This document shows, one piece after another, positions 54,861 through 61,963 of a stretch of 61,963 nt of DNA; positions within the stretch are counted from its first letter, which is position 1; every line of letters begins with the position of its first letter. The stretch is taken from the NCBI GenBank assembly GCA_022511005.1, contig JAFLSJ010000003.1, positions 1 through 61,963 of the forward strand. The letters are read 5' to 3'. This DNA is from Ruminococcus sp. Its GTDB lineage: Bacteria; Bacillota; Clostridia; Oscillospirales; Acutalibacteraceae. A program made the translations under genes and the position numbers. The notes under the pieces were generated by a model, which was not told the DNA's origin, did no database searches, and saw nothing but the letters and a program-made list of their open reading frames with translations.

Positions 54861-56846
54861 ATGGCTAAGAAAAAGACTGCCGAATACGGCAACGACAGTA
54901 TTTCTTCATTAAAAGGAGCAGACAGAGTAAGAAAAAGACCTGCTGTAATATTCGGTTCCGATGGAATAGAAGGCTGTCAGCACTCTGTTTTTGAAATTCT
55001 GTCAAACTCAATAGATGAGGCAAGAGAGGGTTACGGTAAAAAAATCACCGTAACAAGATTTTCAGACGGCTCATTTGAAATTGAGGACTTTGGCAGAGGT
55101 ATTCCCGTTGACTTTAATAAAAATGAAGATAAATACAACTGGGAGCTTGTGTTCTGTGAGATGTACGCAGGCGGTAAGTATAATAATAACGAAGGGGAAA
55201 ACTATGAATTTTCCCTTGGCTTAAACGGACTTGGACTTTGCTCAACCCAGTATTCATCGGAATATATGGATGTTGATATCCGCCGTGACGGCTACCGCTA
55301 TACACTTCACTTTGAAAAAGGTGAAAATATAGGCGGACTTAAAAAAGAGCCATATTCCAAGAAAGACACAGGTACAAAAATCCATTGGAAGCCTGACCTT
55401 GACGTTTTTACCGATATTGACATTCAGCCTGAATATTTCCTTGATATTATGAAACGTCAGGCAATTGTAAACGCAGGAATAGAGTTTATTTTCCGCAATC
55501 AAAACGGCAGAAGCTATGATATTACAACTTATAATTATGTAAACGGTATTGTTGACCATGTTAAAGAATTGGTGGGAGAAGAGGGCTTAACCTCAGTTCA
55601 AAGCTGTGAAACAGAGCGTAAAGTAAAAGATAGAGAAGATAAGCCCGAGTATAAATGTAAAATAAATGTTTCATTTGCTTTTTCAAATAAAGTAAATGTA
55701 GCGGAATATTATCATAACTCAAGTTGGCTTGAATACGGCGGAGCGCCGGAAGCCGCAGTAAAAAATGCTTTTGTATATCAGATAGATAATTACTTAAAAC
55801 AAAATAATAAATATAATAAAACAGATAAAAAAATCAGCTTTACAGATGTTGAGGACTGCCTTGTAATTGTAATTTCCTCTTTTTCAAGTGTAACCTCATA
55901 TGAAAATCAAACCAAAAAGGCTATAACAAACAAAGGTATTCAGGATGCTATGACAGAATTTCTCCGTCATCAGCTTGAAGTATATTTTATAGAAAACCCC
56001 TTAGAGGCAGAGAAAATTGCCGCACAGGTACTTATCAATAAACGCAGTCGAGAGGACGCAGAAAAAACAAGACTTAACATAAAGAAAAAGCTCACAGGCA
56101 ATCTTGATATTACAAACAGAGTAGCAAAGTTTGTAGATTGCAGAAGTAAAGATGTTTCTCAAAGAGAATTATTTATAGTAGAGGGTGACTCTGCCCTTGG
56201 TGCCTGCAAACAGGCAAGAGACCCTGATTTTCAGGCTATTATGCCAATCAGAGGTAAAATTCTCAACTGCTTAAAAGCAGGATATGATAAAATATTTAAA
56301 TCAGAAATCATAACCGACTTGCTAAAGGTTATGGGATGCGGGGTAGAGGTTAAATCAAAAGCAAATAAAAAGCTTTCTAATTTTGATTTAGACCAGCTGA
56401 GATGGAATAAAATTATTCTCTGTACAGATGCAGACGTAGACGGCTTCCATATAAGAACAATGCTTTTAACAATGATTTACAGATTAACCCCCACACTTAT
56501 TGAGGAGGGCAAGGTTTTCATTGCAGAATCACCTCTTTATGAAATAACAACCAAAAAGCAGGTATATTTTGCATATGATGAAATGGAAAAGGATAAGTTT
56601 CTTCAGGAAATCGGCAATGAAAAGTTTACAATTCAGCGCAGTAAAGGTCTCGGCGAAAACGAAGCAGATATGATGAATTTTACAACAATGAACCCTGCAA
56701 CACGCAGACTAATAAAGGTAATGACAGACGATGTCAAGAGAACTTCGGAAATATTTGATATTCTTCTTGGAGAAAACCTACAGGGTAGAAAAGATTATAT
56801 TGTTGACCATGGTGCAGAATATATAGACAATCTTGATGTAAGCTGA
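54861..56846 (+). CDS. parE: Type IIA topoisomerase subunit B (ParE-like)
   Basis: This ATPase subunit of a topoisomerase IV/gyrase-type enzyme starts 2 bases after uvrB, with AAGAGG upstream. The 661-residue protein has the GHKL ATP site VFEILSNSIDEAREGYG near residue 39 and DFGRGIPVD near 77. The TOPRIM domain holds IVEGDSALGACKQARD near 436 and CTDADVDGFHIRTMLLTM near 520. It has the usual C-terminal GLGENEADMMNFTTMNP. I name it ParE because of sequence style and pairing with a ParC-type subunit; gyrB is expected elsewhere. Confidence 0.9.
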   Translation: MAKKKTAEYGNDSISSLKGADRVRKRPAVIFGSDGIEGCQHSVFEILSNSIDEAREGYGKKITVTRFSDGSFEIEDFGRGIPVDFNKNEDKYNWELVFCEMYAGGKYNNNEGENYEFSLGLNGLGLCSTQYSSEYMDVDIRRDGYRYTLHFEKGENIGGLKKEPYSKKDTGTKIHWKPDLDVFTDIDIQPEYFLDIMKRQAIVNAGIEFIFRNQNGRSYDITTYNYVNGIVDHVKELVGEEGLTSVQSCETERKVKDREDKPEYKCKINVSFAFSNKVNVAEYYHNSSWLEYGGAPEAAVKNAFVYQIDNYLKQNNKYNKTDKKISFTDVEDCLVIVISSFSSVTSYENQTKKAITNKGIQDAMTEFLRHQLEVYFIENPLEAEKIAAQVLINKRSREDAEKTRLNIKKKLTGNLDITNRVAKFVDCRSKDVSQRELFIVEGDSALGACKQARDPDFQAIMPIRGKILNCLKAGYDKIFKSEIITDLLKVMGCGVEVKSKANKKLSNFDLDQLRWNKIILCTDADVDGFHIRTMLLTMIYRLTPTLIEEGKVFIAESPLYEITTKKQVYFAYDEMEKDKFLQEIGNEKFTIQRSKGLGENEADMMNFTTMNPATRRLIKVMTDDVKRTSEIFDILLGENLQGRKDYIVDHGAEYIDNLDVS

Positions 56847-56897
56847 TTTATTTAATATAAGATTTTTCAAAAAAGGGAAAATATTTGGAGGCGTTTT

Positions 56898-59138
56898 ATG
56901 TCACCGAGAAAGAAAACTCCTGAAAAGGATAATAAAGAATTTAAAGTAAAAGGATATATAGAGGGTGCAGGCGAAGTAGTGGAGCAAAAAATTGTTACCA
57001 CTATTAAAGATAATTTTATGCCTTATGCAATGAGCGTTATTTTGTCTCGTGCAATTCCTGAAATAGACGGCTTTAAGCCGTCTCATAGAAAGCTCCTATA
57101 TACAATGTATAAAATGGGACTTTTGTCGGGTGCAAGAACAAAGTCAGCAAATATCGTAGGCGCAACTATGAAGTTAAACCCTCACGGCGACTCTGCAATT
57201 TACGATACTATGGTAAGACTTTCAAGAGGCTATGAGGCTTTGTTGCATCCATATGTTGATTCAAAGGGTAACTTCGGTAAGTTTTACAGCAGAGATATGG
57301 CGTGGGCGGCTTCAAGATATACAGAAGCAAAGCTTGCACCCATATGCAGTGAGCTTTTTAAGGACATAGATAAAGATACGGTGGACTTTGTAGATAACTA
57401 CGATAGTACAATGAAAGAGCCCACCTTGCTGCCTGCAACATTCCCGTCTGTTCTTGTTAATGCAAATACGGGGATCGCTGTAGGTATGGCGTCTAATATC
57501 TGTTCTTTTAATTTAAGAGAAGTCTGCGAAACCACAGCGGCTTTAATTCGCGACCCTGACCACGATATTAAATCAACTATGCCTGCTCCTGATTTTTCAG
57601 GTGGATGTCCCATAATCTATGACGAAAAAGCAATCGATAATGTTTATGAAACCGGCAGAGGAAGTATAAAACTCCGTTCTAAATATCAATATGATAAAAA
57701 GGAAAATTGTATTGATGTTTTAAGTATTCCAAGCTCAACCACCAGTGAAGCAATAATTGAAAGAATAATAGAGCTTGTTAAAAACGGAAAAGTTAAAGAA
57801 ATATCAGATGTCAGAGATGAAACAGGTCTTGACGGATTAAAAATCACAATTGATTTAAAACGTGGTACAGACCCCGAAAAGCTTATGGCAAAGCTTTTCA
57901 GGCTTACTCCTTTAGAAGATAGTTACGCCTGCAACTTCAATGTGCTTATTGCAGGGGTACCCAGAGTAATGGGCATAAAAGAGCTTTTAGGCGAGTGGAT
58001 AGCATTCAGAATTGAATGTGTAAGACGCAGAACATATAATGATTTACAAAAGAAATCAGACAAGCTTCACCTTTTAAGAGGTCTGGAAGCTATTTTGCTT
58101 GATATTGATAAGGCAATAAAAATTGTAAGAGAAACAGATGAAGAAGCCGAGGTAGTACCAAACCTTATGATAGGCTTCGGAATTGATGAAACTCAGGCAG
58201 AATATGTAGCAGAAATAAAGCTTAGACATTTAAACAGAGAGTACATTTTAAAGCGTACGGAAGAAATTTCTAAGCTTGAAGAAGAAATACAAGATTTAGA
58301 AGCAATTCTGCAAAGCAAGCAAAGAGTAAAAACAATTATTGTAAAAGAGCTTAAAGATGTTGCCGAAAAATACGGTCAGCCCAGAAAATCAATGCTTCTT
58401 TATCTTAACGAGGCTGATTATGAAGAAGATGTGGAAGAAGTACCTGATTATCCTGTAAACATTTTCTTTACAAAAGAAGGTTACTTTAAGAAAATAACTC
58501 CTCAGTCATGGCGAATGGGAAATACTCATAAGCTGAAAGACGGTGACGAAATCACAGACCATATAGAAACCACAAATAATTGTGAGCTTTTGTTCTTTAC
58601 AAATAAGTGCCTTGTTTATAAAGCAAAAGCGTCTGATTTTGCAGAAACTAAGGCAAGTACAATGGGTGATTTTATTCCGGCAAAATTGTCAATGGAAGAG
58701 GGAGAATCAGTTGTTAAAATGATTTTAACAAAGGATTATAAAGGAATGTTACTTTTTGCATTTGAAAACGGAAAAGTAGCAAAGGTTCCTCTTTTAGCCT
58801 ATGAAACAAAATCAAACCGCAAAAAGCTTACAGGTGCATACAGCGATAAATCACCTCTGTCGGGTATTGCCTTTGCTTTGGAAGAACAGGAATTTTTGTT
58901 AACTGCAAGCTCAGGCAGAATGTTGCTTTTACATTCAGCATCGATTAATGCAAAAACGACCCGAAATACTCAGGGCGTAGCAGTAATGAAACTGAAGAAG
59001 GGTCAAAGATTATTCTCAATTAAGCCTTATGAAGAAGGCACATTTTCAAAGCCCTCAAGATACAGAACACGCTCTCTGCCTGCTTTGGGAGCATTGCCTT
59101 CTGAAGATGACACCACCGAGCAACTCACTTTGATATAA
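56898..59138 (+). CDS. parC: Type IIA topoisomerase subunit A (ParC-like)
   Basis: This is the DNA-cutting subunit paired with the preceding ParE. It has 746 residues; AGGCG is upstream of the ATG. The quinolone-resistance region runs ATMKLNPHGDSAIYDTMVRLSR near 91-112, and the catalytic Tyr141 lies in AASRYTEAKLA. A leucine-rich coiled coil follows near 445-480. The C-terminal part (about 510-746) forms a beta-propeller; it lacks an obvious GyrA-box (QRRGGKG), which favours ParC over GyrA. Relaxation and decatenation of chromosomes is the expected role. Confidence 0.9.
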   Translation: MSPRKKTPEKDNKEFKVKGYIEGAGEVVEQKIVTTIKDNFMPYAMSVILSRAIPEIDGFKPSHRKLLYTMYKMGLLSGARTKSANIVGATMKLNPHGDSAIYDTMVRLSRGYEALLHPYVDSKGNFGKFYSRDMAWAASRYTEAKLAPICSELFKDIDKDTVDFVDNYDSTMKEPTLLPATFPSVLVNANTGIAVGMASNICSFNLREVCETTAALIRDPDHDIKSTMPAPDFSGGCPIIYDEKAIDNVYETGRGSIKLRSKYQYDKKENCIDVLSIPSSTTSEAIIERIIELVKNGKVKEISDVRDETGLDGLKITIDLKRGTDPEKLMAKLFRLTPLEDSYACNFNVLIAGVPRVMGIKELLGEWIAFRIECVRRRTYNDLQKKSDKLHLLRGLEAILLDIDKAIKIVRETDEEAEVVPNLMIGFGIDETQAEYVAEIKLRHLNREYILKRTEEISKLEEEIQDLEAILQSKQRVKTIIVKELKDVAEKYGQPRKSMLLYLNEADYEEDVEEVPDYPVNIFFTKEGYFKKITPQSWRMGNTHKLKDGDEITDHIETTNNCELLFFTNKCLVYKAKASDFAETKASTMGDFIPAKLSMEEGESVVKMILTKDYKGMLLFAFENGKVAKVPLLAYETKSNRKKLTGAYSDKSPLSGIAFALEEQEFLLTASSGRMLLLHSASINAKTTRNTQGVAVMKLKKGQRLFSIKPYEEGTFSKPSRYRTRSLPALGALPSEDDTTEQLTLI

Positions 59139-59175
59139 CAATTTGACAATTATTTCAATTTTTTTAAAATAATAC

Positions 59176-59204
59176 TTGCAAAATGTAAAAACATATGATA
59201 TTAT
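59176..59204 (+). promoter_or_regulatory. secG promoter
   Basis: TTGCAA (59176-59181), 17 bases, TATTAT (59199-59204), about 45 bases before secG. Confidence 0.7.
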
Positions 59205-59249
59205 ATACAGGTATCTAATTGTATTATTGCATTTGAAAGGAAGATATTA

Positions 59250-59498
59250 ATGGGAGTTTTTGAATATATCTTAGGCGGACTTTTAATTTTATTCGCTGTT
59301 TTAATCATTGTAGTTATTATTCTTCAGGAAGGTAACCAAAAAGGAATCGGTGTTGTATCAGGCGGTGCTGATACATTCTTCTCAAAGAATAAGGCTCGTT
59401 CAATTGATGCAAAGCTTTCACGTTTAACAAAATTCTTTGCTGCAGGATTTGTAGTATTTGTTATTGCGCTTAATATAGTTTCACGTTTTCTCGGTTGA
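59250..59498 (+). CDS. secG: Protein-export membrane protein SecG
   Basis: SecG is the small third subunit of the SecYEG translocation channel. The 82-residue protein has two membrane helices (about residues 4-24 and 61-80). The loop contains LQEGNQKGIGVVSGGADTFFSKNKARS, the family signature with the conserved GGG/GGA-type turn. AAAGGAAG precedes the ATG. Confidence 0.95.
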   Translation: MGVFEYILGGLLILFAVLIIVVIILQEGNQKGIGVVSGGADTFFSKNKARSIDAKLSRLTKFFAAGFVVFVIALNIVSRFLG

Positions 59499-59551
59499 TT
59501 ACAGCCGGCGTAATTACAGCTAACATATTTTTAAAAATACAAGCATAATTA

Positions 59552-59586
59552 TAGACCGTCAGTAGTTTGACGGTCTATTTTATTTT
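59552..59586 (+). terminator. secG terminator
   Basis: TAGACCGTCA pairs with TGACGGTCTA, followed by TTTTATTTTT. bofA starts 15 bases later. Confidence 0.88.
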
Positions 59587-59600
59587 TCGGAGTGTTTAAA

Positions 59601-59861
59601 ATGTCAATATGGGAAATACTGCTTGTGATTTTTATAACTTTAATTCTTTTTGCAATAGTACATAGAAAAGATAAATGTAGAAAGCCCGTAAGACGGGCGT
59701 GTATGTCCATGCTTACGGGCTTGCTGTCGCTTATAGCGGTAAATATAACAGGTCTTTTTACAGGCATTACTCTGCCGTTTAGTCTTTTATCGGTTTTGAC
59801 CTCGGTAATCGGGGGAATCCCCGGAGTTACAATGTTGTTGGCATTAAATTTATATTTTTAA
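59601..59861 (+). CDS. bofA: BofA-like pro-sigma-K processing inhibitor
   Basis: BofA sits in the outer forespore membrane and holds the SpoIVFB protease inactive until late sporulation. ATG 59601 follows CGGAG and gives 86 residues, the family length. Two to three membrane segments are visible. The C-terminal signature GGIPGVTMLLALNLYF fits the BofA pattern GxPGVxLLxLL, and an internal NITGLFTGITLPF precedes it. The protein is short and hydrophobic, so the name rests mainly on the C-terminal motif and on spoIIR elsewhere in the window. Confidence 0.8.
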   Translation: MSIWEILLVIFITLILFAIVHRKDKCRKPVRRACMSMLTGLLSLIAVNITGLFTGITLPFSLLSVLTSVIGGIPGVTMLLALNLYF

Positions 59862-59901
59862 AAAGCTTTAGCCCTCAAAAGCAAAACTTTTAGCAGGTTT
59901 C

Positions 59902-60018
59902 AGTTGAGAAAAGTAAAAGTTTTTTTCTCAGCTTTTTTTCAAAAAAGCTGACGAGGTTCAAAGGGCGAGAAGCCCTTTGTCGCGGTCAGTGACCTCGAAA
60001 CCCTCCTATTAAAAAAAT
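59902..60018 (+). repeat. Structured intergenic repeat, family A, copy 4
   Basis: The most complete copy: GTTGAGAAAAGTAAAAGT, CTCAGCTTTTTTTC/AAAAAAGCTGA hairpin, CGAGGTT, CAAAGGGC/GCCCTTTG hairpin, then GTCGC, GGTCAGTGACC hairpin and CTCG pairing back to CGAG. It ends CTATTAAAAAAATT. It follows bofA. Confidence 0.85.
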
Positions 60019-60049
60019 TTAAAAACTTTAATTTCAATTCAATATAAAA

Positions 60050-60652
60050 TTATAAAATACCGTACAAATCCTCAAGGGCTTCACCCACAAATTCTTTGTT
60101 TTTTGTAAGCAAGGCAATAGTAGTTTTATAAAATAATTCAGGATTTTTATGGAAATTTGTCTTAATAAGCTTAGCCTGATTTTTGTCGGGGGCAAAAATT
60201 TCAAAATTCAAAAGCTCAACGCTTCCTCCTGAGATACTGCATTTTACCTTGTAACCGTTCTCCTGTTTTGTAATAGTAACAGCATTCTCTTTTTCAATTC
60301 TTCTCTGTTCAAGCAGCATTAAAGCACAGGTGTAGGCTTTTTCCTTAACAGTATAAGATAATGTACTTTCAAGCTGGGTTGCAATCATTTTTCCGTTTTC
60401 GCTTACAAAATATAGCTTTTCATTATTATTGCTGTTTTGGGGAACAATATTTTTGTGAGAAATCAAATCGTCAAAGCAAGAACTTGTTTCAAAATAATTT
60501 GCAAGTCCCTGCTTTTGGATAGTTTCAATAACAACTTCCTTGCTCATAGGAACGCCCACAGAATTCAGTATATAACAAATCAAAGTACGAATTTCATTTT
60601 TGCTTCTAATTCCGCCGGGGACAATGCCCTCATCAAAAGTATCAAATGCCAT
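60050..60652 (-). CDS. DUF4364 family protein (winged-helix regulator-like)
   Basis: The 200-residue protein begins MAFDTFDEGIVPGGIRSKNEIRTLICYILNSVGVPMSKEVVIETIQKQGLANYF. That is the start of DUF4364 proteins, common and of unknown role in Clostridia. The N-terminal 80 residues look like a winged helix. The remainder is a small alpha/beta domain. ATG 60650-60652 follows AGGTGA; a longer reading lacks support. It diverges from nfeD, so regulation of that pair is possible but unproven. Confidence 0.82.
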   Translation of the reverse strand: MAFDTFDEGIVPGGIRSKNEIRTLICYILNSVGVPMSKEVVIETIQKQGLANYFETSSCFDDLISHKNIVPQNSNNNEKLYFVSENGKMIATQLESTLSYTVKEKAYTCALMLLEQRRIEKENAVTITKQENGYKVKCSISGGSVELLNFEIFAPDKNQAKLIKTNFHKNPELFYKTTIALLTKNKEFVGEALEDLYGIL

Positions 60653-60721
60653 TCTTTCACCTGCTTTAAAAATTATTATCATTACTATTGTACCATAAAT
60701 AATTACATTTGTGTAGATTTA

Positions 60722-60750
60722 TTGACTATTTATTTTAATAATGATATTAT
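60722..60750 (+). promoter_or_regulatory. nfeD promoter
   Basis: TTGACT (60722-60727), 17 bases, TATTAT (60745-60750), 25 bases before nfeD. Confidence 0.75.
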
Positions 60751-60774
60751 TAGGCTAAGGAGGTTTGAAAAGGT

Positions 60775-61236
60775 ATGAACGTGGAACAATTTATGCCGTT
60801 TATATGGCTGGGAATAGCTGTAATTCTTGCCATTGTTGAGGTATCAACTACCCAGCTTGTCTCAATCTGGTTTGTTGTAGGTGCAGTTGCTTCAGCAATT
60901 TCAACTTCATTTACGGATAATTTAATGATACAAATAATCGTGTTTGTTTTAGTATCTGCAATTTGTCTTATAGCAACAAGACCTTTTGTAAAAAATGTAA
61001 CCAAAAATAAAAAAATAAGCACAAATGCAGACAGTTTAATCGAAAAAACAGGTATTATAACTATAGAGGTAAATAATACCCTTTCACAAGGTCAGATAAA
61101 TGTGGACGGACAAATCTGGACTGCAAGAAGTAAGAATAATAAGCAGATTTTAAGTGTTAAGGAAAAGGCACGTGTTAAGGAAATTTCAGGCGTTAAACTA
61201 ATTGTCGAGCCTGTTGAAAATTTTGAGGAGGAATAA
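60775..61236 (+). CDS. NfeD family membrane protein
   Basis: The 153-residue protein has an N-terminal hairpin of three to four membrane segments (about residues 5-65, WLGIAVILAIVEVSTTQLVSIWFVVGAVASAI). The C-terminal OB-fold domain contains LIEKTGIITIEVNNTLSQGQINVDGQIWTARS (about 88-120). This is the short NfeD form without a protease domain. AAGGAGG precedes the ATG. It lies 2 bases before an SPFH gene; NfeD and flotillin-like proteins act together in membrane microdomains. Confidence 0.92.
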   Translation: MNVEQFMPFIWLGIAVILAIVEVSTTQLVSIWFVVGAVASAISTSFTDNLMIQIIVFVLVSAICLIATRPFVKNVTKNKKISTNADSLIEKTGIITIEVNNTLSQGQINVDGQIWTARSKNNKQILSVKEKARVKEISGVKLIVEPVENFEEE

Positions 61237-61238
61237 TT

Positions 61239-61963
61239 ATGAATCCAGAATTTATGATGCCGTTAGGAGCATTTGTTGCAATAATAATAGCAATTTTTGT
61301 AATTGTTGCAATTGTAAGAAATATAAAAATCGTGCCACAGGCACACGCTTATGTAATTGAAAGACTTGGTGCATATTATACAACATGGGAAACAGGTCTT
61401 CACTTAAAAGTTCCTTTTATAGACAGAATTTCAAAAAAGGTATCTTTAAAGGAACAGGTTGTAGACTTCCCGCCTCAGCCTGTAATTACAAGAGATAATG
61501 TAACAATGCAGATTGATACGGTAGTTTATTTTGAAATTACAGACCCAAAGCTTTATACCTATGGTGTTGAACGCCCAATAAGCGCTATTGAAAACTTAAC
61601 AGCAACAACATTGCGTAATATTATAGGTGACTTGGAGCTTGACAGCACTCTTACATCAAGAGATACAATTAACGATAAAATCAGAATTATACTTGATGAA
61701 GCAACAGACGCCTGGGGAATAAAGGTTATCAGAGTTGAGCTTAAGAACATTCTTCCGCCGAGAGAAATTCAGGATGCAATGGAAAAGCAGATGAAGGCAG
61801 AGCGTGAAAGAAGAGCAAGAATACTTGATGCAGAGGGTGAAAAACGCAGTCAGATTCTTGTTGCAGAGGGTATGAAGGAAAGTGCGATCTTAAAAGCTGA
61901 TGCTGTCAGAGAAACAAAAATCAGAGAAGCAGCAGGTGAAGCTGAGGCAATCAGAGAGGTTCA
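61239..61963 (+). CDS. SPFH/Band 7 (flotillin- or stomatin-like) protein, partial
   Basis: The gene starts at ATG 61239 behind GAGGAGGAAT and runs off the window with 241 residues. Residues 8-29 form a membrane anchor. The SPFH domain follows (VPQAHAYVIERLGAYYTTWETGLHLKVPFIDR, then VITRDNVTMQIDTVVYFEITDPKLYTYG). Its end has the coiled-coil tail with EKQMKAERERRARILDAEGEKRSQILVAEG. The last motif is typical of stomatin/QmcA-type proteins. It forms an operon with nfeD and should scaffold membrane domains. The C-terminus is unseen. Confidence 0.93.
   Translation, partial: MNPEFMMPLGAFVAIIIAIFVIVAIVRNIKIVPQAHAYVIERLGAYYTTWETGLHLKVPFIDRISKKVSLKEQVVDFPPQPVITRDNVTMQIDTVVYFEITDPKLYTYGVERPISAIENLTATTLRNIIGDLELDSTLTSRDTINDKIRIILDEATDAWGIKVIRVELKNILPPREIQDAMEKQMKAERERRARILDAEGEKRSQILVAEGMKESAILKADAVRETKIREAAGEAEAIREV

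Overview
The window looks like a low-GC anaerobic Firmicute of the class Clostridia, most like the Oscillospirales/Ruminococcaceae. The reasons are the AT-rich composition, near-consensus TTGACA-17-TATAAT promoters, strong GGAGG ribosome-binding sites, a T-box before alaS, CIRCE before groESL, AddAB rather than RecBCD, and sporulation genes (spoIIR, bofA) next to housekeeping genes. Identification rests on recognised protein motifs; no database search was possible.

Layout. 1-5.5 kb: T-box-controlled alaS, then CIRCE-controlled groES-groEL. 5.7-9.2 kb (minus strand): a GT39-like membrane glycosyltransferase, gpsA, a probable 6S RNA and a DUF1292 protein. 9.3-11.7 kb: a small envelope-polysaccharide pair (sugar transferase, O-antigen-ligase-like protein) behind a promoter and an early terminator. 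11.8-24.6 kb: nadE, a LURP-one-like protein, Lrp regulator, aminotransferase, ispE, spoIIR, addB, addA. 24.8-27.9 kb: pyrB with a PyrI-like zinc tail, tspO, trmO, a four-helix-bundle protein beside an array of small hairpins, and tRNA-Leu(CAA). 28.0-34.8 kb: purine cluster purC-purF-purB-purA-guaA.

34.8-49.1 kb is an integrated mobilizable element inserted in the 3' end of guaA. The element supplies a replacement end of guaA (V-E-W-E-stop). The apparent original end (I-E-W-E-stop) and its terminator lie about 14.3 kb downstream at the far boundary. The element has a repressor, excisionase, tyrosine integrase, MobC-like protein, RepA-like ATPase, an oriT-like hairpin array, a MobV relaxase and TnpV. 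Its cargo is two defence systems set back to back: a restriction-modification system (two-core methyltransferase, MvaI/BcnI-type endonuclease, controller protein with a C-box) and a four-gene type II CBASS operon (CD-NTase, E2-E1 fusion Cap2, JAMM protease Cap3, effector). The effector joins a calcineurin-like metallophosphoesterase to a C-terminal SAVED domain. This unusual fusion is the most interesting object in the window.

49.3-62 kb returns to the chromosome: a membrane-anchored MerR-type regulator with a zinc ribbon, pnuC with an attenuator leader, pyrE, radC, uvrB, parE, parC, secG, bofA, a DUF4364 regulator, and nfeD followed by an SPFH/flotillin gene cut by the window end. A family of structured intergenic repeats, four copies all in the same orientation, is scattered across the chromosomal part and absent from the mobile element.
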